NCBI GenBank assembly: GCA_030272585.1
Contig: BSYQ01000008.1
Span: 1,054,001 to 1,118,000, forward strand
Origin: Bryopsis sp. KO-2023
Taxonomy: Eukaryota > Chlorophyta > Ulvophyceae > Bryopsidales > Bryopsidaceae
Length of the DNA: 64,000 nt
Reading direction: 5' to 3'
The position numbers and the translations under genes are program-made. Under the pieces are notes generated by a model that was given only the letters and a program-made list of their open reading frames with translations, made no database searches and was not told the origin of the DNA. Each line of letters begins with the position of its first letter. Position 1 is the first letter of the stretch. Positions 11,277 to 26,363 of the stretch are shown piece after piece.

Positions 11277-14141
11277 GATGATCGCACCGCTCAGAATGAA
11301 TTGGCAGGTTGGGGTGGAGTGTTCGCAGCTTGTAATGGCTGAACTGCCTTGTTTGGTAAACCTTTGAAATCACCACGCAAGGGCACACTGGATTCCCTTG
11401 TCGAGGGGCTGAAAAGACACGCTAGGAATAAACTCAGGAGACTCGATTGTACTGGGGACGTTTTGAGAAAATCATGAATAGATTGGGGAAATGGACGATT
11501 CCAGATTTTGACAAAAACTCAAAATCATGAAGAGATCCTTGTTGACCCTTTTCAAACAAAGACGTCAATCCTGACGCTTTCCTATCCTCGACTGACTACC
11601 AGCCTTCCTAAATTTTCGTAATCCCCGCTCAACATCAGCGCGTGGTGTTTTGGGATGTCCAGTGCTTTTTTTAAACTTCAACTTGATTGATTGTTTTCTT
11701 CTTTTGTTTTTGTTTTCATTTTCCCTGCTTTCCTGCCATCAATTTGATGAAGGCTTATTTGTTTCGTTATTGCAGCGGAAACGGAACCATTGTTTTGTCT
11801 GTTTTCGTTGGGGCGTTTTTGTTTTTGTTCTTTCTTTTCTGCCAAATAATCGATAAAGGTGGATGGACGAAACATCCATTCGTTGCATATCTCTGCTGAG
11901 CGACGAAGTCCTAAGGGATAAAATTTGGATCAACCTTTCTTTCTTGCACCACCTGTGAGCACAATTTAAACAATAAGCAAAATCAACGTTACGGCTGGAA
12001 CGGTCTGGATTCGACACAAAAACATCCCCGATGCAGCAAAAATACCGGTGTTGATTCAAGGCAAAAGAAAACAAGAAGCACACAATTTGCACACAAACAA
12101 AAACAACTGCATAGTTTTAACAGCCAAACATGTTTGGGGCAGGAGGCTCTCCTGAATACTTGCTGACGTCATGCTACCAGCTCTTATCGCAATGAAGTAC
12201 TACCACTGGGTGGTTTTCTCAATTTCGTCCCTTGTGCTGAGTCATTTCATGTTTCCTCCTTTGTGCTTCCCGTAATCTGCCGCAATATTCTGAATTGCAA
12301 ACAATACCATAGGTTGAAATTATTCAAACAAGATTAGTCTCTGAAGTTTGTTTGGGGGGGGGAACACACACACACACAATCACCAGAACTGTAAAAATCA
12401 AAACGGGAGAGGTCCCAACGCCAGTTTTGTCTTGCTCTATTGGTCATAAACCCAATAAATTTGGAAGTACTTTCAAAAATTGGTATAAGAAAAAGTCCAA
12501 ACTCTGCACACCAAACGATCCAACCAACAAAAACTATTTATGCTGGCCTTCTTTTCCATACCCTTCGGGAGAGCTTTCTCAACACGCCTGGTTATGTTTG
12601 TTTTTGTTGAATCAAGGCTTTTTGTGCGTAGCTCCAAATCATGATGGACGAAAATTCAAAATATTGGATGAAAGAAATCCCCTAAGATGACCTGGGCAAA
12701 GTGAGGCTTCCATCTCCCAAGGGTATTATAATAAATGGCAGCATGGTTACTAATTTTCGAGATCACTTCATTTGAAAGCAGAAAACACTTGTTCCTTCAA
12801 ACTCAAAATATCAGATTTGGCCACTGTTCTTTGGCCTAACCACTTCTGCCAACCACATTGCATAATGACCTTCCAACTAACACAGTTGATATCACACCAT
12901 AATCCCAACCATTTGCATAACCTCAATCCACCCAAACAACCCAGTTCCAGGTCACTCTATTCGCACCCCCCTGCTACAGTGCTGGGAGGGTTGAGTTGTT
13001 TATTTATTTTATTTTTTAATCACCAAAAATAAATAAACAAAATAAATAAACCACCAAACAAATATAAGATTTGAATTTCAAGTTCTCGTCCAGCAAATCT
13101 TTGGTGCGTGCGTGGGTGAATGACCTCAGAAATACATGCATGGAAGAGAATTTAAAAAAAACAAGTCTCCTAAATGTGTGGTCCTCCGTGTGTGTCGACA
13201 GGAAAAGAAATATTGCTTGCTTGCAGAGGTGTCATGGGCTCTGCAAGCCTTTCACAAGGGTGTGTCCCAGGTCAGTCAATGCATGCACACATCCCAAACC
13301 AAATCAATATCACGCATGCGAGCAAAAACATCACTCGCTGGTTCTGCTCATTAATCCTTCTTACACTGTCAATCAGTGCTGATCAATTATTATTATTCAT
13401 AACCCCTAGAGTATTAAAAAACAATAATCGATTCTCCCCCCCCCCCCAAAAAAAAAAAAAAAGATAAAAAAACACGTTGGAAATCAAAATTCATCACCAC
13501 GACCAAAAGACCCAGTCGTTTTTTCTTTTTTTTTCAACGAAATGGCGAGATGCTTCATTGAGCTTGCATTAAATGTTACACCCAAGGAATTACAGACTAC
13601 CCATTTTTTTATGATGGAAAACACACACACACACACAAATAGCCGCCCTCCACATTACTCAAATCCCCTTTCTGAATGAAAACAAAAATATGAGCCTCAC
13701 GTCCCATCCACCCTAATCCTAATATAGTACCACCCCTTATCCGTTCTTGGTCGTTTTTTTTACCCCCCACCTTAGAACCCCCCTCATTGATACAGAGCAT
13801 TCGTTTCAGCTCCGTTCATCCCAACTTGTGGGAACAACGAGCATCATTCAAAATAATCACCACGTTTTGTTAGGACCCTACCCTTTTTTTTTTTTCCTTT
13901 CCTTCCCCAAACCACACCTTCCCCAATATGAAACATCATGCATAGGCAACGTATCTATTTTCTTGATTTTCCCGAACCGCTCCTAGCAGGAAAAGTCTCC
14001 GTCTCGATATGGTGACCCATGGACCACAATTTTTCCTTGCCAACATCAGAGAATTAACCTATTTCTTTCGGAGGCCACAGGCTTCAGGGACCCCCCTTTC
14101 CCCCCCCAAATTCTAAATATCGACCAACTCGGCTGGAGAAA
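11277..14141. other. Intergenic, no gene recognised
   Basis: This is the upstream region of the copper monooxygenase (left) and the downstream region of SDHA (right). It holds short AC repeats (about 12363-12378 and 13619-13636), a C run followed by an A run (about 13435-13463) and AT-rich stretches. Open frames up to about 117 codons lack recognisable motifs and splice logic. The first few hundred bases left of 11.7 kb are probably monooxygenase promoter, but no specific element was identified. Confidence 0.5.
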
Positions 14142-17100
14142 TCAATACACCCTGGCCTTTGGAGGTACATGCTCCATTTCACTATCCAGGGGTTGATCAT
14201 GCACTGGCCTATATTCGATATCGACTTTTCCGGAGTCCATATCTTTCATGTAGGCTAGCGTATGTTTGATCCACTCTTTGTCATTGCGCTCCGTGAAATC
14301 CTCCCTGGCGTGGGCACCACGGCTTTCTTTCCTGGCTTCTGCGCTGTGGATGGTCGTCGCAGCACAGGTCAACAGGTTCTCGAGTTCCAGAGTTTCCACC
14401 AAATCAGAATTCCAGGTCAAAGATCTGTCAGTCACCTAAAGGGCAAAAAACAAAAAAAGCAACAATAGGCATCAAAATAACAGAGGGTCGATGCTTCCAT
14501 GGGGATGCGTCTTCTGGGGAAAATATTCCAGTGAATTCATTCAACCTTGTCTGAAAACTGTGATTTCTTGGGGGTTCTTTTCATTTCTTTTTTAACCGAA
14601 GGGGCCTCCACCTTGACATCCTTGAACGACTGGACGCATTCATCGATCAATTTGCAGCCCTCCTCCAGAGAGGACTGTGTTCGGAACACCGCAGCATTGG
14701 TTTGCATGATCTTCTGCATGTTTTTGCGAATCGAAGCCGTGGTCATGCTCCCCTTGGCATTTCTTAGTTTATCGATTCTTTGAATGGACAGCTCTCCGGC
14801 ATCCTTCGGCAATGGCTTGTGGGGAGTGTTGGGTTTTAACTGCTCGGCTGAACAAGAAAAAAAACCCAAAAAAGTGAAACAACAGGCTCTCTTCAAGTTG
14901 GGGAAAAAATAAAGCCAAAGTTGTGGACAGGACCCCCCCCACACTTTTTTTTTATGCAAAACCAGCAGCGCAAAAATGATTCAGATCTACTTGACGCGAA
15001 AGAGACAAGGTTTTTTCCCTCATCCCCACTCCCCCCCCCAAAATAAAAATAAAAATAAAAATTCTTACCAGTTGTCAAACCGCAGGCCCTTCCGAACACC
15101 ACGATGTCCAGGAGAGAATTAGCACCCAATCTGTTGGCTCCATGCACAGATGCACAGCCAGCTTCTCCGGCGGCCATCAGCCCAGGGATAATCCTGTCAG
15201 GGTCGTCCTTTGTGGGGTGCAGAGCTTCACCCTTGTAATTCGTGGGGACACCACCCATGTTGTAATGGACGGTTGGAATGACAGGGATGGGCTCCTGTGA
15301 AAAACAATCCGAAAAAAATCAAGAAGTTAGTCAAGAATGACCTTCATCATGCACAGACGGAATGAATTCTTTTTTTTCCGCCAATGGGCAAAAAATGAGC
15401 GCTATTCTTCTGCTTGACCATGGCCGTTTCTGTCTTGAAGCACCGACAAGTGGTAATGTGGGTTTTCCCCCCAGTGTACCTTGGTCACATCCACTCCAGC
15501 AAAGATAGCTGCTGTTTCGGAAATTCCAGGGAGGCGTTCTTGCAGGAGGGCTGGCGGCAAGTGATTCAAGTGCAAGTAGATGTGGTCTTTTTCGGGGCCC
15601 ACCCCTCTGCCCTCCCGGATTTCCATCGTCATTGATCTTGAAACCACATCCCTGGACGCCAAATCCTTCGCAGTGGGAGCATACCTGGTCAACATCAGCG
15701 TTCATTCCATCCTGAGTTTTTTCTGTGACGCATTTATTTTCACCACGTTAATTTTTTCCCCACTGGCTGGAGTAGAAGGCTTCTTTTGAGCGAACTCACC
15801 TTTCCATGAATCGCTCCCCTTCGCTGTTACGCAAAATGCCCCCCTCTCCACGGGACCCTTCGGTGATCAGACATCCAGCCCCATAGATACCAGTGGGGTG
15901 GAACTGGACGAATTCGTGGTCTTGCACGGGGAGGCCTGCCCTGGCCACCATGGCATTTCCATCTCCAGTGCAAGTGTGGGCGGAGGTCGCCGAGAAATAT
16001 GCTCTCCCGTAGCCCCCCGTTGCTAAAACTGTTCGGTGGGCCTGGAATCTGTGGAGGGAGCCGTCTTCCATGCACAAGGCAGTGACTCCTTGGCATGAAC
16101 CATCTGGGCCCATCATCAAATCCAGCCCAAAGTACTCCACTGCGCCAGACAGTTAAACACAGATCGTCAGGGCAAAGGAAAACGGGTACTTTTTTAATGC
16201 CATGGTTTATATAACGAGTTGGCCAATCAACTTGTCGGGATTATATTTATTATTTCTATTTTATTTTGGTCTTTGGGTCAGACACATATCGAAGCTGAAA
16301 AGCAAAGCAACGTAATAACTCACCAAAGAACTGACAATCATGCTTCATGGCCATTCCATAAAGCGTGTGCAACATAGCGTGCCCAGTTCGATCCTGAGCA
16401 GCACAACACCGATAGGCCTGGCCCCCAGTTCCGAATTTCAAGCTCTGTCCTCCGAACGCCCTCTGATAAATCTTGCCCTCCTCGGTTCGAGAAAACGGCA
16501 GACCGTAGTTCTCCAATTCGATCACCGCTTTGGGGGCTTCCCTGCACATGTACTGAATCGCATCTTGGTCCCCGAGCCAATCGCTGCCTTTGATGGTGTC
16601 GTAGGCATGCCACCTCCAGTCGTCTTCTGACATGTTACCCAGAGCAGCATTGATCCCTCCTTGGGCAGCCACCGTGTGGGACCGAGTGGGGAAAAGCTTC
16701 GTTATGCATCTGTTTGTTTTCATTTGAATGAAAAAGAAACAACACGGAACAGCTCAGAAAGGATCATAATCTAAGTGTCACTGGCATAGCTTTTGAATAA
16801 AAGGAGGGGGAGGGTTCCTGTCCACAATAGGCACCTTCATTATTGTTTCTGGTGTCGAGTATAATTTGTTGGGTGAAATACTGTGGCTAAGGAAACCTGT
16901 TTGAGGTATTGGACAAATATTTGGTGCAGGCGATTCTGAGAAAGATCAGCCAGGGGTGAAATGGATATTATTGATCACTTCAAATTCGATCGCCAGTGTA
17001 TTTGCTGGTATGTTGGGTGGGCAGGAAGAGTCCAGACCCAGGCCAGAGTTTGCGACAGGGCTAGAGGGGGGGAAAGCTTATCACAGGATTGCCTCGAATT

Positions 17101-17526
17101 AAAACAAGCCGTTGAGAATGAGCAGGTTTTTCAATGCCTCGAAAGAAACCTAATGCTCGTCACCATAGAAACAAAGCGCCACCGGTACAAGCTTGGCGAG
17201 GAAATTAACGAGCGCGACCCAGGGGACCAAAGGCGAACGATGGGAGCCGGATCTTATCCGAAAACAGGGCAGCGTCTGCACTTCGGTTACACTTTCACAC
17301 TAAAAGGTGGGGGACAGGATGCTCACGCTGTTTTCAAACCGGCCTCCGACAGACCGACGGCAGCGCGAAGCCCCGCCCCTCCCGCTCCCAAGACGATAGC
17401 GTCATATTGATGGTCGATCGTTTGGTAAGCGCCCTGAGTAGCGAATCCCCTGTTCCCCGCAGAGCCGGTCGCACTTTTCAGCGTCCGAAATAGTCGACCC
17501 AGCGATCGCCCGCTGCCCCCCAGCAT
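14142..17526 (-). CDS. SDHA: Succinate dehydrogenase flavoprotein subunit, mitochondrial
   Basis: Seven exons give 628 residues, the usual SDHA length: 17526-17327, 16709-16324, 16139-15800, 15684-15480, 15294-15069, 14847-14612, 14435-14142. Phases agree at every GT-AG junction. It is the catalytic FAD subunit of complex II, oxidising succinate to fumarate in the TCA cycle at the inner mitochondrial membrane. Visible features are a basic N-terminus typical of a mitochondrial presequence (about 1-30), the dinucleotide motif GAGGAG (47-52), the FAD-linking His in [10 protein letters not shown] (His78), the HPTG segment in exon 3, the RYAP..KDLASRD segment (309 onward), GMTEGLAAGEA-type FAD contacts near exon 5 (here [16 protein letters not shown]) and [13 protein letters not shown] at the C-terminal side. 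It diverges from CK2 alpha. Nothing is missing. Confidence 0.97.
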
Positions 17527-18081
17527 TTTGGAGATCGCCTCAAGGATATGCGTTCACGCTGTTCGAAAATCGGAGCGACGTTCGTTTCTTTTTCGCGGGT
17601 GGAGCCTGGACGAGTGCAGGGATTACGGGGACAACGCTCAGAACATTCGTTATGGAAGTCCCTTTTTCTGTACCGTTGCTCCCAGGTCTGACATGCGTCG
17701 ATCAACAAAATGTTCGATTTGGGTCGCAAATGGTGGGGATTTTCAAGGAGCTCCCCCCACGTCATACTCGGTTGATTTTGTGGGCAAAGAATTTCCCCGT
17801 CCCTTTTCCAGAGCGAAAAAAAAAGTGTGGAAGGGGCAACTTTCACGCTAGGCTTCCCACGAGCGTTGCGTTGCGAAAAATACGCGCGGAAGAAATCGGG
17901 GTCTAGCCAGAGACGCTGGGTCGGAGTGCAGGGGTTGCAGAACTGAAACGATCCCTTGTTGGGTTGGAGACTGGACTGGATCAGGTTCCTCAGGGGTGGG
18001 CGCTGGACGCTGTTCGAGTCCGGGTTGAGCAAGTGGCTCCAGACTGCAGGGGGATTCACCGGTTACCGTCTGTCGACCACA
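17527..18081. promoter_or_regulatory. Shared upstream region of SDHA and CK2 alpha
   Basis: The two start codons face away from each other across 555 bases, or 429 if the upstream CK2 start at 17956 is used. Both promoters and 5' leaders must lie here or overlap the neighbouring gene. No TATA box or defined factor site was recognised. The minus-strand open frames that cross it are antisense to the CK2 leader and first exon. Confidence 0.5.
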
Positions 18082-21129
<3,048 letters not shown>

Positions 21130-22878
21130 GCAATTTGTTTGCTTTGCATGTGCGTTGTGGATCTGTTTTGGGTTCCTTTTTCGATTTCTGAGTGGAGAAT
21201 TCTTGGTGGCGCTCAGGGAATAATGCCAAAAAGTTAGACCTAGGGGTGAGGGATGGGGGGGGGGGGTGGGAGCTTTGGAATCGGTAGTGGAAAAAAAAAT
21301 TCGAATTTTGGGGGGGAGGGGAAAAACAGAAAGGTAATTGTGGGAGGAAATATGATGCCTGTGGTCGATGGAATGGATACGTCAGATTTCAACATTTCGG
21401 AGAGTGTGTGTTTTGATGTGAAGAGCTGGAGAAGGAACAAAAAGGAGAAGGTTACGGTTCTGATATATTTTTGAGTGTTTTGGGAAGGGGAGGGGGGGGG
21501 GGAGGGGAAGGGGGCTCCTGTTTGAACTTCGAATTGAAAAGAATATTCATGGTGGTGTGGGGGTGGGATTTGTCTGTCCGATGCGGGTTGCTGAATGTGT
21601 GTCTTTTTTTTCTTCTTTTGTTCTTTCTTTTGAATGCTGGGAATAATTGGATTGCTTGTTTGTGGGGTTAATACTAGGTGGGTGTCTTTCTTTTGAGGTC
21701 ACATTACTTAATAGGTGTTTGGAAAAGAGAAAGAAAAAAATTGGTGATTTAAGGAAAAAGCCTGGAGAATGTGAATGAGACGAAAAGGGAGTCGATCGCA
21801 TGTCCTGGCAAATACAGACGCATCAGTTTGTAAGATAGGACGAATTTTCTGGAGGGTCAACTTTTTGAGGAGAATGGATGGATAAAGGTCACAAAGGGCA
21901 GCATCGTCCGGGCGTTATGGAGGGGGCGGGGGGGCCTGCGAACAGAGGAGCGACTTGTGGGACCGCGTTGCCCTCAAAAGAGCTGATTAATGCCACGAGG
22001 GGGGGGGGCTATTTCCTGAATACCATATGCAACATGTACCCAGAGGGGGGATGAAGCCACCACCCAACGGAACAGCATCGATGGGTGGCTCAGGAAGGAA
22101 GACAACCTCCCTCCTTCCTTTATTGTCCGACCAGTCCCCACAATTCTGTCAAAAAAATGTACTTGCACATGTTCGAAGGCAGAGTGAACCTTCAATAACT
22201 CGATCATGACAATATGGGTTTGGTGTAAACCCAAATCAAGGTTTCTTGTTTTTCCGAAAGAAGATATCCATCCATCAATCAACCCATTGTTGCAAAAACA
22301 GCAAAAGCACCAAGCTCAAGGAGTGTTTCTGTTGTTATCTTACCAACAGCAAAAGTAATTAAGAAGGTAAGTGTTAAATCTTTGCCTCTTCATAAACGTT
22401 TCCTTGTTTGTGTTGAATTGGTTGAAGCCTGTCTGTGCGTGGACGTTGGAGAAGAATCTCCTTGACTTTAGAGAGTGTCGGGCTGCTGCGCAGGAGCAGC
22501 ACGTGCACATTCGTTGCTGTCGTTGATCGATGGTAGAGTCTTTGCGATGTGTGTGGAACGCTCGCCGGGCTCATCGAACAAATCAAGGGCCGATCAAAAA
22601 TCCAGCAACAATAGAATCCTCCATGCATCTGTCGTACCCAACGAATCCTCCCCCAGACGCTGCCACAATCTATACAGATACGTAGTCGACTCCATGTCGC
22701 ACTCGCCGCAGCGCATAGCGTCCATGTCTGCCAGAAGCCAAGGAGGATTGTTGGAGGTGAAGACTATCTGTGGTGTGTTGCTTGTGGTCGCACAACATTC
22801 GCTTTCGGACCTCTTGCGACGAAGTGAGGACAAAAAGTAACAACGCAACGCCGCGCGACGCTGCGCGAAAAAGAAAGT
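21130..22878. other. Intergenic, G-rich patches
   Basis: This lies downstream of CK2 alpha and upstream of the CobW-type gene. It contains several G runs on the plus strand (about 21255-21320, 21484-21512, 21920-21935 and 22001-22009). No coding family was recognised. The last 200 bases before 22879 are GC-richer and probably hold the CobW promoter. Confidence 0.5.
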
Positions 22879-25800
22879 ATGGCTCAAGAGGGGAGGAGGC
22901 CTCCGACGTCCGTCGTGCCTGCTGGGGAGGATTTGACCCCAGTGACAATCGTAACAGGCTGCCTGGGTTCCGGGAAAACGACGCTGCTGAACGACATATT
23001 GAGGAGAAAGGGTGCCAAGCGCGTCGCAGTAATTGAGAACGAGTTCGGGGAAATCAATATCGACGACAGCCTGGGTGAGGTGAAATTCTTGCCATTTGGG
23101 TCGTCGAGGGAGGGGAGTGGGGACAAAATTTACGGGTCGGTGATATTTCGGCCAAAACGAGAGGATTGGTGGGGGAAGGTGGACGTTAATTTGACGTCGC
23201 TGGAGGTTTTTCTGTGTAGGAGGTTTTTCTCTATCTTTCTGTGGTTGGCGTATGAGGTTGTGAAAACGAGGTAAAAAAAGACGCAAAGGCTGAAATTCCC
23301 TTGCTATTGGCTTCCGTGCAGTGACGGCGAACTTGGCGGAAAAAGAAGATCTGGTGTCGCTGAACAATGGGTGCGTCTGCTGTTCCCTTCGAAAAGACAT
23401 CATCAGGGCGTTGGCGACTCTGGACAAACGTTCGACGTCCCTAGGCCAGCGTTTCGACGCGATTCTGCTCGAGACGACGGGACTCGCAGACCCCGCTCCT
23501 GTGGCATTCACATTCTTCGCCAACCGCTGGATTGCAGAGCGCTTCAAACTCGACAGTATCCTGTGAGTGTTTTCCCAGCAGCTCCTCTTTTTTTTTCCTC
23601 CAGAAATTCTTTGTTGCTGCACGGATTCTTGCACCACGTTGAACATTCTTGGGGAAAAGCAGCACGAAAAGGGTTTCGATCGTTTCGGTTTGTTTGTTTC
23701 CTTTCCGTTCCACGCCTGTGACGTCGTTCGTTGAATCATTCTCGTGCTTGCCGTAGATGTGTCGTCGACGCGCGCTACACCGCCCAGGTAAGACGAGAGG
23801 TTGCAACGTTTCTTCCAAAGTACCCCCTCTACATTGACAAACTTCTACACTTTACCGATGTTTTTTCGGTTAATAGCTTCTGAAACGCAGAACCACAACG
23901 CACTTTCGGAGAGTCGTTTTACGACGCTCTTTCTGACAGATAAAGTTTTAAGAATCGACTCCAATTTGCCCACCCCGTAAACATATCTTGTTTTCCGCTG
24001 CGCAGCATCTGGACGCATTGGCTACCGATGCCGACTTTGTGAACGAAGCTACTCAACAGCTCGCATTCGCGGACCTCGTTCTGGTGAACAAAATCGACCT
24101 GGTTTCTGACGAGGAGCTCAAACAAGTGAAAGACAGCATCCACAAAATCAACGCAAACGCCGCGCTCGTGGAGGTTCAACTGAACAAACCTGACACGGAA
24201 GGCGACGAGGGACGCATTCCTTTGGAGAAAATTCTCGGCACAGAATCCTTTTCTTTGGAGAGGGCACTCCAGGTAGGGCGCGGTTTTTAGATACGCGCGC
24301 GTTTGTAGAATGCCAGCGTCACTCCTTGTTGACACATCGCTTGACAAGACAAGCGAAAGGTGGTGCCATCCACAGCATCCAACCTCCCCCTATTTCACTC
24401 AGTCTGCCCAATGACATGTGTGGGTCTTCCAAAAAAAAATCCAATGTCTAGGATTTTTTAATTCTTGGTTGAGAAGGAAAACAACTGTTTATGGCAAGAG
24501 TGAATTGTATTTCTCCTCAACCATTGCTAAGGCCATAGTCCTGCAAAATCTTCTAGGAATCTGTTTTTTTAATGTGCTTGACCTAAACTATGTCAGACTG
24601 TTTTTTTATTTACAGATCGATCCTGGATTCATGGACTCCGCCAGTGAGCCTGAGTCTGACGTGGAGCCTTTCGAAAGGGCTCCCTCCTCTTCTCCATCAG
24701 ATGATGAGGACTCCAAGCCATCTGTGTCAGGTAATGGAAAGGGAAAACAACTTGATGAAATCGCAAATGCTGGCTGCACATATGTGTGTTTCTCAACCTT
24801 CTATTTTTTTGTATTTTTTCTTCGACCAGGCAAAGATTCCCCTGTGGGTAGAGATTCTTCTGAGTCCGCCCAAGAGGAGTCCCCGGGAAGCTCCAAAAGG
24901 TCCAGAGATTCTCAAGATGATGAATCGCTTGCGGAAGACAAACACAGGCCCAAAAGACCTCGGCTTTTGCCACGAAGGGTAAGTAATGTTCTTACGAAAC
25001 AGCAAAAAGAAGCTTTTTTTTCCTCTCTTGGCCTATTAGAGAAGCTGTTACCAGCATCAACTCTATGCCAAGTGTTTTTGTTTATATCTTTCCCATCTTC
25101 TGTTTGGGGTTGGGGGAGGGAGAAGGAGGTTCTCAACACTTGCTGTCTCAGGCCTGGCTTTTTGCTGCTCGGGATGGGAGTTAATAATGTTCTAGAAAGT
25201 GGTCATTTTGTTGGTTTTTCCTCTAATTTTTGTGCTGCTCATCGCTGTTCTAGTCTTCGAGAGCTCCCAAACGCCGACGGCTGTTGATGCATGATGGCAT
25301 GGGCATTTACTCCGTTGGAATCACTGCGATCGGGCCTCTGCACGAGTGGAGGTTCAACATGTTCATGAGGGACTTTTTCTCGGAAAGGCACAGAGACATT
25401 TTCAGATGTAAAGGAGTGCTGAGCATCAAGGTGAGCGATGCTTAGGAAACAGATATTCGCACCATAAAATTAGAACTTATGGGTTATGTAGAAGACTTCG
25501 TAAACATATTTTTTGCACAAAAGTTTTTAATATATTGGCTTCCACAGCGAGTTTGAGGTTTGGAAAGATATATCCAAACCTCATACCACTTTCAATTTGC
25601 ACAGGAACCCTGTGAGTTTCTCTTTTTCTGCTTACAATTTTTAGGACTGAATTTACAATTTTTAGTGCTGAAACGGAAGGTTGGCAAACTTTGTGTGCTA
25701 ATGCATGTTTTGTGTGTTTTTTTCCCCTCAGGGTCATGATGACACAAAGTTTGTTTTCCAAGGCGTGCATGATAAAATCACGTATGGACCTGCGAAGGAG

Positions 25801-26363
25801 AACTGGTATGAGGGGGAGGAGAGGATTAACAGAGTGGTTTTCATCGGGAAGAATCTCAACAGAAAGGTGAGGTTCTTTTTGTTAATTTTTATTTTATCAT
25901 GCATAGCCATCAAGGGCTGTCGAGTGACAAAAAAACGAAAGGGGGGGGGGGGGGAATTAGATCCTGCAGAAGAGAATTAAGTTGTCCCTGACCTGGAAGT
26001 GCAAAAGAAATTCCGTGTGGTGGGATCGTTTTTACCTTCTCCAAGTGTAAAATGGTTTGTTAACTGCCCCAATGGCATTCTAGGAGGTGAAACTTTTCAG
26101 CAAGGGTTTTGATGTGCGTCTTATGGATGTTGTAGGCATTGACAGAGGCTTTTCGAAGTTGTGTTTGGACTCCGCTGCCGCCTGGCTGGACAGAGCATTA
26201 CCGGGAGGGGGAGAGGTCCCCCTACTATTTGCATGAATCTGGAAAGATCCAGAAGGAGTCCCCCATGATGGCATGCGCTCGCGTAAGGACAACAGACCTT
26301 GTGGGCCTCAATCAACCCAAGGAACTGCAGCCGAAGCAATCTCAAGAGGTTTCGGTGTCCTGA
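22879..26363 (+). CDS. CobW/COG0523 metal-chaperone GTPase with WW-like C-terminus
   Basis: Nine exons give 512 residues: 22879-23074, 23322-23562, 23757-23787, 24006-24272, 24616-24730, 24830-24978, 25254-25430, 25732-25866, 26136-26363. All are GT-AG with matching phases. The G3E GTPase core shows Walker [10 protein letters not shown] (28-36), the metal-binding CVCC (83-86), [10 protein letters not shown] and the base-specificity motif NKID (184-187). Residues about 246-345 are an acidic/Ser-rich and then basic linker. CobW_C follows ([27 protein letters not shown]). After [11 protein letters not shown] the last exon continues into LPPGW...PYYLHE...KESP (451-480), which reads as a WW domain whose second Trp is Lys477. 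By family it is a GTP-dependent Zn or Co insertase/chaperone; the metal and client are unknown. A competing acceptor at 26083 would shift frame and remove the WW part. Confidence 0.9.

Noticed and set aside
22594..23739. 381-codon minus-strand open frame
   Set aside because: It runs antisense across exons and introns of the CobW-type gene, whose plus-strand model has conserved motifs and consistent splice phases. Composition and lack of motifs mark it as a shadow.
26084..26135. Extra exon between 26084 and 26135 in the CobW gene
   Set aside because: Using the acceptor at 26083 shifts the frame, breaks the conserved ALTEAFRSC ending of CobW_C and stops early. Kept only as a possible alternative splice.
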